Assembly: GCA_033032865.1 (NCBI GenBank)
Contig: JAWHQI010000305.1
Coordinates: 1,984,001-2,048,000 of the forward strand
From: Dactylorhiza incarnata
Lineage: Eukaryota; Streptophyta; Magnoliopsida; Asparagales; Orchidaceae
Direction: 5' to 3'
Length of the DNA stretch: 64,000 nucleotides
The notes under the pieces were generated by a model. It made no database searches. It was not told where the DNA came from and worked only from the letters and a program-made list of their open reading frames with translations. A program made the translations under genes and the position numbers. Positions 47,684 to 59,370 of the stretch are shown piece after piece (the stretch's first letter is position 1; every line of letters begins with the position of its first letter).

Positions 47684-48591
47684 TTACTTTAAAAATAGAA
47701 CCGTCTTTGTCATTACAAATTGAACTACCCCAAAAGGATGGACTTCTTTAACTCGAAACGGACCGGACCACTTAGATTTCAATTTACCCGGAAATAGTTT
47801 AAGGCGAGAATTATAAAGTAATACTAGTTGATCCGGAATAAATTCCCTCTTCTCTATTCTAGCGTCATGCCATCTTTTTGTTCTTTCCTTATATAATTTT
47901 GCATTGTCATATGCATGAAATCGCATCTCATCGAGTTCATTGAGATGAAACAACTTATTCTTACCGGCTTCATTATAATCGAAATTTAATTTTCTCGTAG
48001 CCCAATAGGCTCTATGTTCTAACTCGACAGGAAGGTGGCAAGATTTTCCATAGATCATCTTATACGGGGTCAGTCCTATGGGTGTCTTAAATGCTGTTCT
48101 GTAAGCCCACAACACATCATTCAATTTTTGTGACCAATCTTTCCTAGTGGCACTTACCGTTTTCTCTAAAATGGATTTAATTTCCCTGTTGGAAACCTCA
48201 GCCAAACCATTAGTTTGGGGATGATATGCTAAAGCGATCTTATGTGTCACTCCGTACTTCCTTAGTAATGTTTTAAATTGTGAATTACAAAAGTAGCTTC
48301 CACCATCACTAATAATTGCTCTAGGTGTACCGAATCGTGAAAAGATATTAGTTTTTTTAAAAAATTTAATACGACCTTGACATCATTCTTATGCGTAGCG
48401 ATAACTTCGACCCATTTTGACACGTAGTCGACTTCTAATAGAATATATAGGTTGCCATCCGAATTAACATATGGCCCCATAAAATCAATCCCCCAAACAT
48501 AAAAAATTTCAACCTCTAAACGGGTATTCATTGGCATGGTCGCTTTGCGACTCAGGTTTCTCGTTCTTTGACATTTATCACAACTCTTCAC
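47684..48591 (-). pseudogene. Athila B integrase core and C-terminus, frameshifted
   Basis: 48262-48591 starts in the finger (CDKCQRTRNL) and holds the first core acid (LEVDYVSKWVEV). It loses the frame in a T-run near 48350 and again near 48260. 47684-48250 resumes with [20 protein letters not shown] and runs to [13 protein letters not shown]. It is only about 75% like Athila A at the DNA level, unlike the reverse-transcriptase part. Confidence 0.88.
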
Positions 48592-48750
48592 GAATAAGTG
48601 GACATCCTTAAATAAAGTGGGCCAATAAAAACCTGACTCCAGAACTTTTGCCGCAGTCCGGTCTCCCTTAAAATGTCCTCCATAAGGTGATGAATGACAC
48701 TTTTCTATGATACTAAGAACCTCTACTTCAGCAACACACCTCTGGATAAT

Positions 48751-50250
48751 TTAATCCGAACAGATTTTATATAGGTATGGATCATCCCACAGGTAATATT
48801 TCACTTGCTGGAGGAACCTTTTCCTTTCTTGATAATCCATATCTGGATGTAATATATTACTAGCTATGTAATTCACATAGTCAGCATACCATGGTATAGT
48901 TCCCACAGTGACAGCTAATATCTGTTCGTCTGGGAAATTTTCTCTTATCCCTACTTGTTGATTCTTCTCATCACTTTGTTCTAATCTCGATAAATGATTG
49001 GCTATTTGATTCTCCGACCCTTTTCGGTCCTTGATTTCAATGTCAAATTCCTGAAGTAAGAGCACCCATCTAATCAGTCTAGGTTTAGCGTCCTTCTTCT
49101 CCAAGAGATACCGGATTGCCGAATGATCCGTATAAACTATCACTTTAGAATTTATTAAATAAGAACAGAACTTATCAAATGCAAACATTACGGCTAAGAG
49201 TTCCTTCTCGGATGTGGTGTAGTTTATTTGTGCATCAATAATTGTTTTGCTAGCATAATATATAGTATGAAAATTTTTATCCCGGATTTGTCCTAGAACA
49301 ACTCCTACGGCATAATCACTAGCATCACACATAAGAACAAAAGATGACGACCAATCCGGTGTTGTGACAATAGGAGAAAAAACTAACTTGTGTTTTAATG
49401 TGTCAAAAGCGTGCAAACAGTGGTCATCAAATATAAAGGGAGTATCTTTTTCTAACAAGTTACATAAAGGTTTTGATACTTTAGAGAAATCTTTAATAAA
49501 CCTCCTATAGAACCCCGCATGGCCTAAAAAGCTACGAATGCCCTTGACATTCTTAGGAGGAGGAAGCTTTTCAATAACTTCTATTTTAGCCCGATCTACC
49601 TCCAAACTTTTGCTTGATACTTTATGGCCTAAGACAATTCCCTCTCTCACCATGAAATGACACTTCTCCCAATTTAGCACTAAATTTGTCTCAACACATC
49701 TTGTTAATACTTTCCTAAGAACTTCCAAACAACAATTAAATGACTTCCCAAACACAGAAAAATCATCCATAAACACCTCTATTCCTTCATCCATTAAATC
49801 AGTAAAAATAGATATCATTAACCTTTGAAAAGTGGCGGGTGCATTACATAATCCAAATGGCATTTTGCGAAATGCAAACGTACCATAAGGACATGTAAAT
49901 GTGGTCTTTTCTTGATCGTCCGGAGCAACCATAATCTGATTATAGCCGAAATACCCGTCTAAGAAACAAAAATAATCATTACCCGCCAACTTGTCAAGTA
50001 CTTGATCAATAAAAGGTAGTGGAAAGTGATCCTTCCGAGTTGATTTATTTAGTTTCCTATAATCCTTACATATTCTCCAACCGGTAACCGTCCTAGTTGG
50101 TATCAACTCATTGTTATCATTTTTCACCATCGTAATTCCTCCCTTCTTCGGTACACATTGTACCGGACTTACCCATTTGCTATCCGAAATAGAGTAAATA
50201 ATTCCTGCATCTAACCATTTTATTATTTCTTTCATAACTACTTCTTTCAT
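48751..50250 (-). pseudogene. Athila B reverse transcriptase and RNase H
   Basis: A 499-codon frame. Reverse transcriptase includes [20 protein letters not shown], where the usual Asp is preceded by Lys rather than Met, and [12 protein letters not shown] near 49765. RNase H includes [15 protein letters not shown]. The frame ends at a stop (48751) where the finger of integrase should begin. At the other end a shift at about 50250 separates it from protease. Within it, identity with Athila A changes sharply at about 49118. Confidence 0.9.
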
Positions 50251-52006
50251 GGGTGGACTAAGCCTCGTTGATGTTCAATTGACCCTTTAGCCTCATCTTC
50301 TAATATTATTTTATGCATACAAATTGAGGGGCTAATGCCACTAATGTCTGCTATAGTCCATCCCATGACCTTAAATTCTTTCAAAACAAGAAGTAGTTTT
50401 TCTTCATCTTCAAATTTTAATGATGTATTAATTATTACCGGAAGAGTGCTTTCTTCTCCAAGAAAAGCATATTTAAGATGTTCTGGAAGAGGTTTCAAAT
50501 CTAAAGTTTGAGGTTCAATAATTGAGGGTTTCATAATTTTTGGTTCACTTGACCTAGTTATAGATTCAAAACTCCTAAAGATAGGCAATTTATAATGGGA
50601 TTCTAAGACCTTCACACATTCATCTAATTCTAAATCATCATCCCACTCTTCATTTATCAAAATTGTGAGAAGTCTTTGTTCTAGGTCATCTTCATTACCC
50701 TTAATTAATTGATTTTTAATCTCCACTTCTTCAATAGAGTAACAATCTTCTTTTTCATTTGGAAATTTCATAGCTTTTAGAATATTGAATGTTACTTCCT
50801 CTTCATTAACTCTCATTGTTAACTCCCCTTTTGTACGTCAATTAAAGTTCTACCGGTTGCTAAAAATGGCCTCCCTAAGATTATGGGTACATCCTTATCC
50901 TCTTCCATGTCCAACACTACAAAATCGGCCGGAAAAATAAATTTCTCCACCTTAACCAATACATCCTCAACTATTCCCTTAGGGAATGCTAAAGTCCCAT
51001 CGGCTAATTGGAGAGTAACAGTTGTTGGGGCTATCTCTCCTAGACCTAACTTTGTATAAATAGATAAGGGCATTAAATTGATGCTTGCACCTAAATCACA
51101 TAATGCTCTCCCGACAAATTTCACTCCTATGGAACACAGTATGGTAAAACTACCGGGGTCCTTAAGTTTTTGAGGCAATTTCTTTTGCAAAATTGCACTA
51201 CACTCTTCCGTTAATGCAACTATTTCTTTATCTAGAAATTTTCTTTTCTTCGATAAAATATCTTTCATAAACTTGACATAACTAGGCATTTGCTCTAATG
51301 CCTCGGCAAATGGAATATTAATTGTAAGCTTCTTAAAAATTTCCATAAATTTTTGAAATTGTTCGTCAAGTTTTGTTTTATTTAATCTAGATGGAAAAGG
51401 CGGAGGAGGGTAAATAATTTCTTTCTTTTTATTATTTTGTGGATCTACTTCCACTTCCTCCGACTCCTTAACTTTTATAGACTCTTCTCTCATAATCGTA
51501 TTTTCTCTTGCTTCTTCCTCCCTTAACTTCTTTAGCAATCCATCCCCACTTGAGATTTCTACCCCACTCTTTAATGCAATAGCTTTACAATGATTATTTG
51601 GTTCTTCTCTTGTTGGATTAAGTGTGGTGTCAGATGGTAGCGATCCTATTGTTCTTTGATTTAAAGCATTGGCCAATTGGCCAATTGTGGATTCTAAAGA
51701 TCGGAGTGAAGACTCAATACCACCCATCCTAGAGTCATTCTTTTGAAACAAACCTGCAATATACTCATCAGTCAATTTCCTATTATTGGTCTGTTGATTA
51801 TGCATATGGGTTGGTATAGAATTAATGTTTTGATTGAAACCTGGTGGTTGCATTGGATTTTGTGAATTTTTCCAAGAAAAATTGGAATGATTTCGCCATT
51901 CTGGATTATAATGATTGCCGAAATTTGAAGGTCCTTGCCTTTGTTGGCCTCCAAGATAATGTACTTCTTCAGTTACTTGGTTTAATTGTTCCACTGTCAT
52001 TGGCAC
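50247..52006 (-). pseudogene. Athila B gag C-terminus, protease and linker
   Basis: Two frames, 50819-52006 and 50247-50816, nearly identical to residues about 330-910 of the Athila A polyprotein. Protease is recognised by LCDLGASINLMPLSIYTKLG and the flap region ILGRPFLATGRTLI. A one-base deletion near 50830 (in the TTTT run of the LTPNKGQ-like segment) separates the two frames, and another shift near 50250 cuts off reverse transcriptase. Confidence 0.9.
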
Positions 52007-52338
52007 ACTTGTTGAAGGGTAGATAGAGAATCTAACCTCTTATTTATTAAATTAAATTGAGTGGCCATTTGAGCTGCTAACGAAGTGATTTGATCTACTT
52101 GATGAATACCGGATGGATGGTTATTACCTTGCCTTTCAAATTCTTAGTAATTGTTAGAAGTAAGATCTTCTAAGGTTTCAAAAGCATCTTCTGGATATTT
52201 CTTTAATAAAGACCCTCCCGCGGCTCCGTCAACTAGGATCATCGTAGTGGTTTGTAACCCGTTATAAAAAATTGTGACTTGTTGGTGTTGGGCCATCCCG
52301 TGATGTGGACACTTCCTAAGCATTTCTTTAAACCTTTC

Positions 52339-52977
52339 TCACGCTTCATAAAGTGTTTCGCCATGATTTTGGGCAAAAGTGGTAATGTCTCTAACCAACT
52401 TAGCTGTTTTAGAAGGTGGGAAATATTTATTTAGAAACTTCTCTTCCAATTGATCCCACGTAGTGATGGAACCAAAAGGTAGAGAGTTAAGCCAATCTTT
52501 AGCCCGACCCTCCAAAGAGAATGAGAATAACCTTAATTGAATAGCTTCATCTGAAGCCCCGTTTACCTTATACATATCACAGATTTCTAAGAATGTTCTT
52601 AAATGAGCGTTCGCATTTTCATGATTAAGACCCCCAAATTTGTTATGTTGTACTAGTTGCATTGTAGTAGAGTCTATTTTAAAATTATTAGCAGCGATTG
52701 TGGGTCGCGCTATGCTAAGTTGCAAACCTCCTCTTAACGGTGCATTATAGTCTCGACAAGTCATTCGCGGTGCAGCGTTTTGAACATTAAGACCATTGTG
52801 TTCGACTTGACCATTAGGGTCCACCTGACCCCCATGATCATTTTCATTGCCTTGCTGATTATTATCCATCTCTTGATGAATAATAATGCTTGCTCTAACA
52901 GTTTGCCTATTCCGTATACAAGTACGTTCGATTTCTAGATTCAAAGGTAATATTTCAATGTTACGGAATCGTGACAT
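52339..52977 (-). pseudogene. Athila B gag N-terminal part
   Basis: Starts MSRFRNIEILPLNLEIERTC at 52977, just inside the primer site, so this is the true gag start. The gag domain (WDQLEEKFLNKYFPPSKTAK) matches Athila A. A stop at about 52339 and a TAG near 52145 (where A has TTG) separate it from the next frame. The first 45 residues differ strongly from A, the rest hardly at all. Confidence 0.88.
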
Positions 52978-53075
52978 ACACTAGACAAAAGTTCAGAGTG
53001 AAATAAAATAAAGACTTGGTCTCTAATTACTAAGAGCTCACTAATATCGTAAGAAATAAACCGTTAAATAGCCGC

Positions 53076-53093
53076 TTCCCCGGCAACGGCGCC
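53076..53093 (-). other. Primer-binding site of Athila B (tRNA-Asp type)
   Basis: TGGCGCCGTTGCCGGGG on the minus strand, just inside the 5' LTR at 53101. Confidence 0.85.
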
Positions 53094-53100
53094 AAAAACT

Positions 53101-54474
53101 TGATACGCCCAAAGTGTATATACGCAAGTATACGTGCCGGATCAAGTAATATAATAGTGAGATAAGATCGTTCCCTCGGAGAAGTGAAAACTCTAACGCT
53201 TATGAGTATTAGCTAACTCTTTTCCTTGTATCCGAGTTAAGTAATTCGATTGGTTTGATGAAACTAAATCACATAAAATTTAAAACTAATTTTAAAACTA
53301 AAAATACTTAAGTTATCTTTTATCAAATTTGAGAGAAAAGAATCGTGTATATTGCTTTCCTAGGTCTGTTGTGATATTTTCTAAATATACCGATGCATTA
53401 TATTTGTTTTACTATCTTCTCGATTAAAAACTAGGAATCATAATCTCTCGATCCTTGAATTCCCATAACCTAGACTTCTCTAGTTATCTATAACTTAGAA
53501 AAATGCAAGGTAAATTAAATCGCTCAAATCGCTCTTGCTAATAAGGAGATGGAATCTCTTCTTCTCTCTTTTATTATATCAAAATTATGATGTAAACACA
53601 CCCATCCTCTCTCGAATCTCGCGGTGTAGTATAGAAGTAAAAGATTTAAATTAGATATCTATGCGACTCATCTCTCGAATCTCGTCGCATAACATTAAGT
53701 ATTTATCTTAAATAAATCGTGATTCCTCTCTCGAATCTCACCACGAATTATGAGGATAAACATTATTCAAATCTTTCGAGATAAGTCATAACATTGATAA
53801 AGATAGCAACCCAAGAAATCATACGGAGAAATTATAAATTAAACATCACAACAAAACTCAGTACTAACAACATACAAGATAAGAAGGTTTAGTTCATGAT
53901 CCTTGAGATGAAAAACCAAATTGGAAAGATCTTACAAGACATTGTTCGGAATCTAGATATTAGCGCAGGAATTCATCCTCTTCAGTTGCCAAATCCGCTC
54001 AAATCTGTCTTCTCTTTCTTCTCTCAAAGCCCTCTTACTTTCTCTTTCCCTCTCTAGTTTAAAAGAGTAACCCATCTCTCTCTCTCCACTTGTCCAATCT
54101 GCTATTTAATTTCTGCACGCTACAGCCCTTTTTCTGAAAAGGTGCGTCATTTCACCAATAAACTGCTGGCCCCACTTTGCGTAATTCGAAAATCTGTACA
54201 TTTGGTTCAGCAAACTTAATTTAAACCGCCATGTTATGACCAGGTCATGACCAAGCTGCTATGATCTGCCCAGCAATGTAATTCCAGCCTACAGTTGTCC
54301 GTTCTTTCATGGATTTCTCATATTCCTGCAAAAATATATTGCACATTTGACGATAAAACTATCCACAATTACAGATATGATTTTTATTAGTCAATTCATT
54401 GTTATCTTTCGTATATTTTCTCAATATTCACTAAAATAAAGGAGTTAATAACTTCTTTTTTTTAAAAGTTATCA
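53101..54474 (-). repeat. 5' LTR of Athila B
   Basis: 1374 bp, the partner of 42489-43861, with roughly 2% difference by eye. Confidence 0.95.
53598..53746. repeat. Phased hairpin series in the Athila B LTR
   Basis: Arms ACACC/GGTGT (53598-53602, 53623-53627), TATGCGAC/GTCGCATA (53660-53667, 53684-53691) and TCGTG/CACGA (53717-53721, 53742-53746), about 60 bp apart. All enclose a version of TCCTCTCTCGAATCTC. An outer pair CTAGG/CCTAG around ATCTCTCGAT lies near 53425-53475. In the left LTR the second stem has one mismatch. Confidence 0.8.
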
Positions 54475-55912
54475 GTATGAACCCCTTGGATAACAAATCC
54501 GAAATTTGTTGTTGTAGTTCTTGATGCGCGGAGGGGTTCAAGCGATAATGAGGGAGATTCGGTAAAGAGGAACCCGAGATAAAATCTATCGCGTGTTGGA
54601 TATCACGCATAGGAGGCAACTCCGATGGCAATTCCACTGGGTAAACATCTTTAAATTCGTCCAAAAGGTCCCTCAACTCTGTAGGCAAACTATCCATCAA
54701 AGGCACCTCTTCTCTCGCGGCTAAACAAACTAACGCATACATCACGCCGTCTACAAATGAATCACGCTCAAACTCTCGCCTCCCAATCAGACTTAGACTC
54801 TTCTTTTCTACGGGCAATGTGGTGTCCCTGGATGAACTACCCGTGTCCTTAGGGAGGGTGGGCCTCAAGACCACCTTCTTACCATTGAATAAAAACTCAT
54901 AAGTGTTGGATCGTCCATAATGAGTAACGTCGTGGTCGAATAACCAGGGACGACCAAGAAGGACATGGCAAGCGTCCATGGGTATCACGTCACACCAAAC
55001 CTGATCCGAATATGATTTGATGCAGAGGGGAACTAAACAGCGCTTACTAACTGGAAGTGAGGCCTTATTTACCCAAGCAACCTTGTATGGGTGTGGGTGG
55101 GGCTCCGCATTTAGGGACATGCGGGTAACCGTGCCCTCGGAGATAACGTTCGTACAACTCCCGCTGTCTATGATCAGCTTACATAATTTATCCCCGCTCT
55201 TAAAAATCAAGGAGAATAAATTCATCCTATTCCAATCATCTAAAGAGCGAGGGGTGGCAAGGATGCACCGCATAACCATGAGATGAGGGTCGTCTTCTAA
55301 ATCACTTGGTGCGCCCTCTATATCCGACTCATCTGTGGCCTCATAGATATAATCAGGCCCATCATCCGTATGCTCAACTAGTGCTAAAGCTCGAGTTTTG
55401 GTTGGGCACTCCAAAGCGTAGTGGCCGGTTACCCCACACTGATAACACGTGGCCCTATCTTTACTAATTTTTCCCACAGGAATGCGCTCCCCGGACGGGT
55501 TTCTAGTGTCCCTAGCGGTGATGACAATGTTGGATGAGTCCTTGGTCTTGAATTTACCCTTATCCTTATAGGTGGAGGTAGTGGTCGCGGCCTTGCTCTT
55601 ATAGGAGCTGTGCTTGGCCTTGGACTTGGAGGCGAGGTGTTTCTCGATATCAAGGGCGGCGTTGAATGTAGTGTTTAGGTCTGTGTGACCGTAACGCAAA
55701 AGCTTCCTTTGGATATCGTAACTAAGACCCTTACGGAACCTAGATAACGTGACCTCGGGCATCTCCTGGACCTCACAACGGACCATCTTGTCCTTCAGAT
55801 CGGCCATGTAATCGGCGACAGACCGCTCGCCTTGGCGAAGGGTGGCTAGATCATCAAACATCTGGGTGCGATGATAAGCGGGGACATATTGGTCTTTTAA
55901 GAGATTTTTCAT
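54475..55912 (-). pseudogene. Gag C-terminus and protease of the chromodomain element
   Basis: A minus-strand frame entering from gag (SRFRKGLSYDIQRKLLRYGH). A CCHC knuckle (CYQCGVTGHYALEC) lies near 55430, and protease (LIIDSGSCTNVISEGT) near 55160. The conserved linker to reverse transcriptase (DVYPVELPSELPPMRDIQHA) lies near 54640. The frame reaches the insertion site at 54475; translation beyond that point into the Athila LTR is an artefact. A shift at about 55915-56075 separates it from the gag N-terminus. Confidence 0.9.
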
Positions 55913-56078
55913 GACTGCCCAACCGATCGGAGGGCACCGCCTACGACTCCTAAGCGACGCTCCTCATTTAGCCAAAATACTTTGGCCCTACCCGTAAGCT
56001 TCATCCGAGCGACTTGGACCTTTTGCTGGTCCGCCAAGTGATGCCACTCGTAGTAGCATTCCATGTCTAACACCCAAT

Positions 56079-56465
56079 TCAGGTGGGTTCTCCTAAACCA
56101 TCATAGGTGGGGGCGTTAATTTTTATGGCGCGGGTGAGATCGACTTCTCGTTCCTGGCGACGAGGTGGTGGTCGATCACGCTGAGGTAGCTCCTCATGTA
56201 TGCCTTCCTTGTAGTGTCGTGCCCTATGACCTCTAGGTGAGGTGCGAGCGCGGTTCGGCGGACGATTATCCCTAGGAGGTGAAGGGGTTCGATGGGCCAA
56301 CAGCTGGGTCAACATGTCCCGCAGCTCTCGTAACTGTTGATTCATATCATCCCGAAGGACATCAACAGCAGTGGGGTTTGGAGGCGTTTGCCGTTCATCG
56401 GCCATACTTGACGAGGACGAAGCGTGATAGGGGTGACCGGATCTAGTGGGCATGCGACGGTACAA
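56079..56465 (-). pseudogene. Gag N-terminus of the chromodomain element
   Basis: A 128-codon frame starting MYRRMPTRSGHPYHASSSSS, about 100 bp inside the primer site. It includes DVLRDDMNQQLRELRDMLTQ, the coiled-coil-like segment seen near the start of chromovirus gag proteins, then an Arg/Pro-rich stretch. The start could equally be the second Met (MPTRSG). Confidence 0.75.
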
Positions 56466-56572
56466 GAAATATTTTAAATTTTATAGACAAATAATTTTTT
56501 TTCTTAGGTGCACACGCGAGATATAGTGTGAAACGAGTGGACCGTGGCTAAGTTAAGAAATTGGCTAACCTC

Positions 56573-56584
56573 GCTTTGATACCA
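56573..56584 (-). other. Primer-binding site of the chromodomain element
   Basis: TGGTATCAAAGC on the minus strand, three bases from the LTR end; initiator-Met tRNA type. Confidence 0.85.
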
Positions 56585-56587
56585 AAT

Positions 56588-57810
56588 TGATGGCGGGCTA
56601 GTCTCCGAAAGACTAGTGCATGGCTAAACGACACTCTCTCACGATATCCCGCACTCCAAACGTATTTGGTAGAAATCTAACCACCTAGCCCGATGTCATG
56701 CAATCACAAACCTATAGTCAGTACCAAGATGATCCGACTAAAACAGCGATCGAAAAGTAGTCGGAAGAACTCCCAAAAGGGTTGGTCTCCGGATTGCCGC
56801 AATCCACCAAATCGGAAAGGGATATCGCATCACCTCGCGGATTTGAACTAGATCTTGCCAATCCTTCAAGGTCTCAAGAAATCGGAAATTATTACGACCG
56901 ATTCAAAGCAAAACGCAGCGAGATAAAACCTTTCAATGATTCCAAAGTTACACGCAAACTTGCCACCAAAAATGGAAAGAGAACACACCAAGTGGAGGAG
57001 ATTCGTTACCCAACCGAGGAGATGACTAGGCGAGTCTCACGCCAAGGATCCGCCGGAATCGCACCGGAGGAGATATACCGCTTGCCTTCAACGGAGCCGC
57101 ACTGAAGGGGATCTCTCGCCGAGAGAAGAGGGGCTGCACCTGGGTCGGCCGAACTCACGAGGAGGAGGGCGTCGAGCGGCCGTGGCAATCACGGGGTGGA
57201 GGGGAGACGGGCTAGCTGGGCTCACGGAAGGTGGAGGGGGAAGGGCGGCGAGTCTCGCGCCGGAGTGCGAAGGGAGGCGGCTGCGTCGCACGGCACGCCG
57301 AGAGGGACAGGGAGCGAACCCCAAGGGCGCTGGAGAAGGAGTTCTCACGGACAGCTTTTTTTTGTTCTCAAATTTTTATGAACATTAACTCATTAATTGA
57401 TGAGACCCACTTATATATAGTGGAGCCTAAATACATCATAACCATTCATAAAAGACATTAGATCCTAGACACTAATTATGCTAAGCGCAGTCCAGATCAG
57501 GCTAAACGCAGTCCACGTTAACATACATGCTAAAATTAAACTTTAGAAATAAAAGTAGCGGTAATCGTAGAATAAGAGACTAATATTTAATATGTTTTAT
57601 ACGCATATTAAATATTAGTTAAGTGCGAGGCCGCAAGTCGTAGCGGCGGCGAGCGTTGCGAGCATGATCCCCTTTGTTGTTGCGCCTTAAGTCTTTTTCG
57701 GCGGTGGCGACTTCCTCGGTAACATCTTCAATAGGTGGAGCGCCGTCACATCAGCACGAGCAGTAGGAGTAGCACCACGAGCATGATGCGTAGGAGGCGG
57801 GCCTGCATCA
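56588..57810 (-). repeat. 5' LTR of the chromodomain element
   Basis: 1223 bp, the partner of 38498-39723. The 107-codon antisense frame (56782-57105) and the U5 hairpin are kept. Confidence 0.95.
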
Positions 57811-59146
57811 TGGCACCTGCATTCTTGAGCCCGAAGGGCATCATCTTATAACAGTAGCATCCATCCCCCGTGATGAAGGAGACATCTTTGATGTCCGGGG
57901 GGTGCATGCGGATTTGATGATAACCTGAAAAAGCATCTAAGAAAGACATTACAGGAAAACCGACGGCTGAGTCAACCAGCGCGTCGATTCTAGGCAGGGG
58001 ATAGCAATCTTTCGGGCATGATTTATTAGACATGCGCCACTTACCTCCTCCCTTCTTTACCATGACTACATTGGAGACTCAGCCAGGATACTGGATCTCC
58101 GACACAAAACCTGCTTGTTGGAGCTTTTTCACCTCCTCGGGGATCGGCCTCTCTAGCTTGTCAGTTGTGGCCCTCTTCTTTCGGCGGATGGGGCGGGTGC
58201 CAGAGTCGAGGTTGAGGCGGTGGCAAGCCACATCCGCATCGATCCCGGACATCTCCGCGGCGCTCCAAGCGAAGACATCCACATTATTCTGCACGCAGGC
58301 TAGGATCTCAGCCTGCTCCTCCGAACTGAGCACTCCGCTGACTCGGACCTTCTCCACCACCCCAAGCCGAGTGGTGACCTCAAGCTCCACGACCTCATCC
58401 ACGGCCTCCAGCCTAGATTTCTCTCCCCAAACACTTTCCTTCTCTCCGCCGCAAGCGAGCGCTTGGGCTCCTTCCTCCGTCTCTTCCTCCCCTACTATCA
58501 TCAACTCCTCCGCCCCTCTTTCCCGGGCACTCCCTTCTTTCTCCTCCTATTCTCCTCCCTCCGCCCTGGGCCCTTAAGCGACCCCTTCCTGGGCATGAAC
58601 TTCCTCTTCCTCCATCTCCTCCTCTACTCTCCCCTCGCCTCGGGCTTTGGCCGCCTCCTCCATCACTTTATCCCTCTCCTCCGCTTCTCCCATCCAAGTG
58701 ACGGTGTTGACAGCCGTCACATAGCACTGTCTCGCAATTTTGTGGTCTCCCCGGACCCGGATCTGGATTCCACCCGTGTTGAACTTGAGGCACTGGTGGA
58801 AAGTGGAAGGGACGCATCGAAACGCGCTGATGAGAGGTCGTACGAAGATGGCGTTGTAGCTGCTCGGGGCATCCACTATCACGAATTGGCAGTTCCGGGA
58901 CTGTCCTCCGAGAGTCACATGCAGCCCCACTCCACCCTCTACCTCCTTCCTTTCTCCCCAAAAACCAAATAGGGGACCATCCGAGGCCAACACCCTCCGG
59001 GCCTCCACCTTCATCTCGTCAAACGCCTTCTTGAAGACGACGTTGACCGAACTCCCGTTATCGACTAAAATCCACGAGACGGTGAAGTTCTCGATGGCGG
59101 TCTGGATGACCAGCGCATCGCAGAACGGATCTTCATGTCCTGACAT
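57811..59146 (-). pseudogene. Tat-like protease and first half of reverse transcriptase
   Basis: Protease is at 58574-59146 (VSWILVDNGSSVNVVF, with Asn where most have Thr or Ser next to the catalytic Asp). The linker and the start of reverse transcriptase follow at 58079-58504 (RLNLDSGTRPIRRKKR), and fingers and palm at 57811-58063 (FLDAFSGYHQIRMHP, MMPFGLKNAGA). All three lie in one reading frame broken by stops, one of which (about 58079) replaces a tryptophan. The sequence is cut at 57811 by the chromodomain element and continues at 38497. Confidence 0.85.
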
Positions 59147-59370
59147 GTCTTTCTGGGAGAAAGTAATTTTCTCCGCTGGGGGGGAGCAGTGGATGTGGAG
59201 GCCACGCTCCGCCGATAGATGGTATGGAGGCTAGCCTTGCGGGTTGCCTCCACCCCTACCCCCCCATGGATCACCCCGATCCCTCCTCTACTCCCCACAT
59301 CAACTCTGTCTTCACACCTTTCTTCCTCCTCCTCTCGAGGCTCGACCTCCTCGATCCTTATCGATTGCTA

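Larger units (their letters stand above)
42489..54474 (-). mobile_element. Athila-like Ty3 element B, 12.0 kb
   Basis: LTRs 42489-43861 and 53101-54474. Flanks ATATG (42484-42488) and GTATG (54475-54479) match at four of five bases, a slightly worn target-site duplication. The primer site is the tRNA-Asp type (53076-53093), the polypurine tract GTGTGGGGGTG. Gag-pol is in several frames with shifts. An extra intact ORF (45870-46997) lies between integrase and the 3' LTR. It inserted into the reverse transcriptase of the chromodomain element. Its LTRs are only about 65-70% like those of Athila A by eye, yet 49118-52838 is about 95% like A. Confidence 0.95.
38498..57810 (-). mobile_element. Chromodomain Ty3 element inserted in the Tat-like element
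   Basis: LTRs 38498-39723 and 56588-57810 are flanked by the perfect duplication TGGCA (38493-38497 and 57811-57815). The site interrupts the reverse transcriptase of the Tat-like element. On the minus strand the initiator-Met-type primer site TGGTATCAAAGC (56573-56584) follows the 5' LTR, and a polypurine tract (GGGGGAGGAT) precedes the 3' LTR at 39724-39736. Gag-protease (54480-56465), reverse transcriptase to integrase (40191-42475) and a chromodomain (39531-40067) identify a chromovirus. Athila B splits it at 42489-54474. Without B it is about 7.3 kb. Confidence 0.95.
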
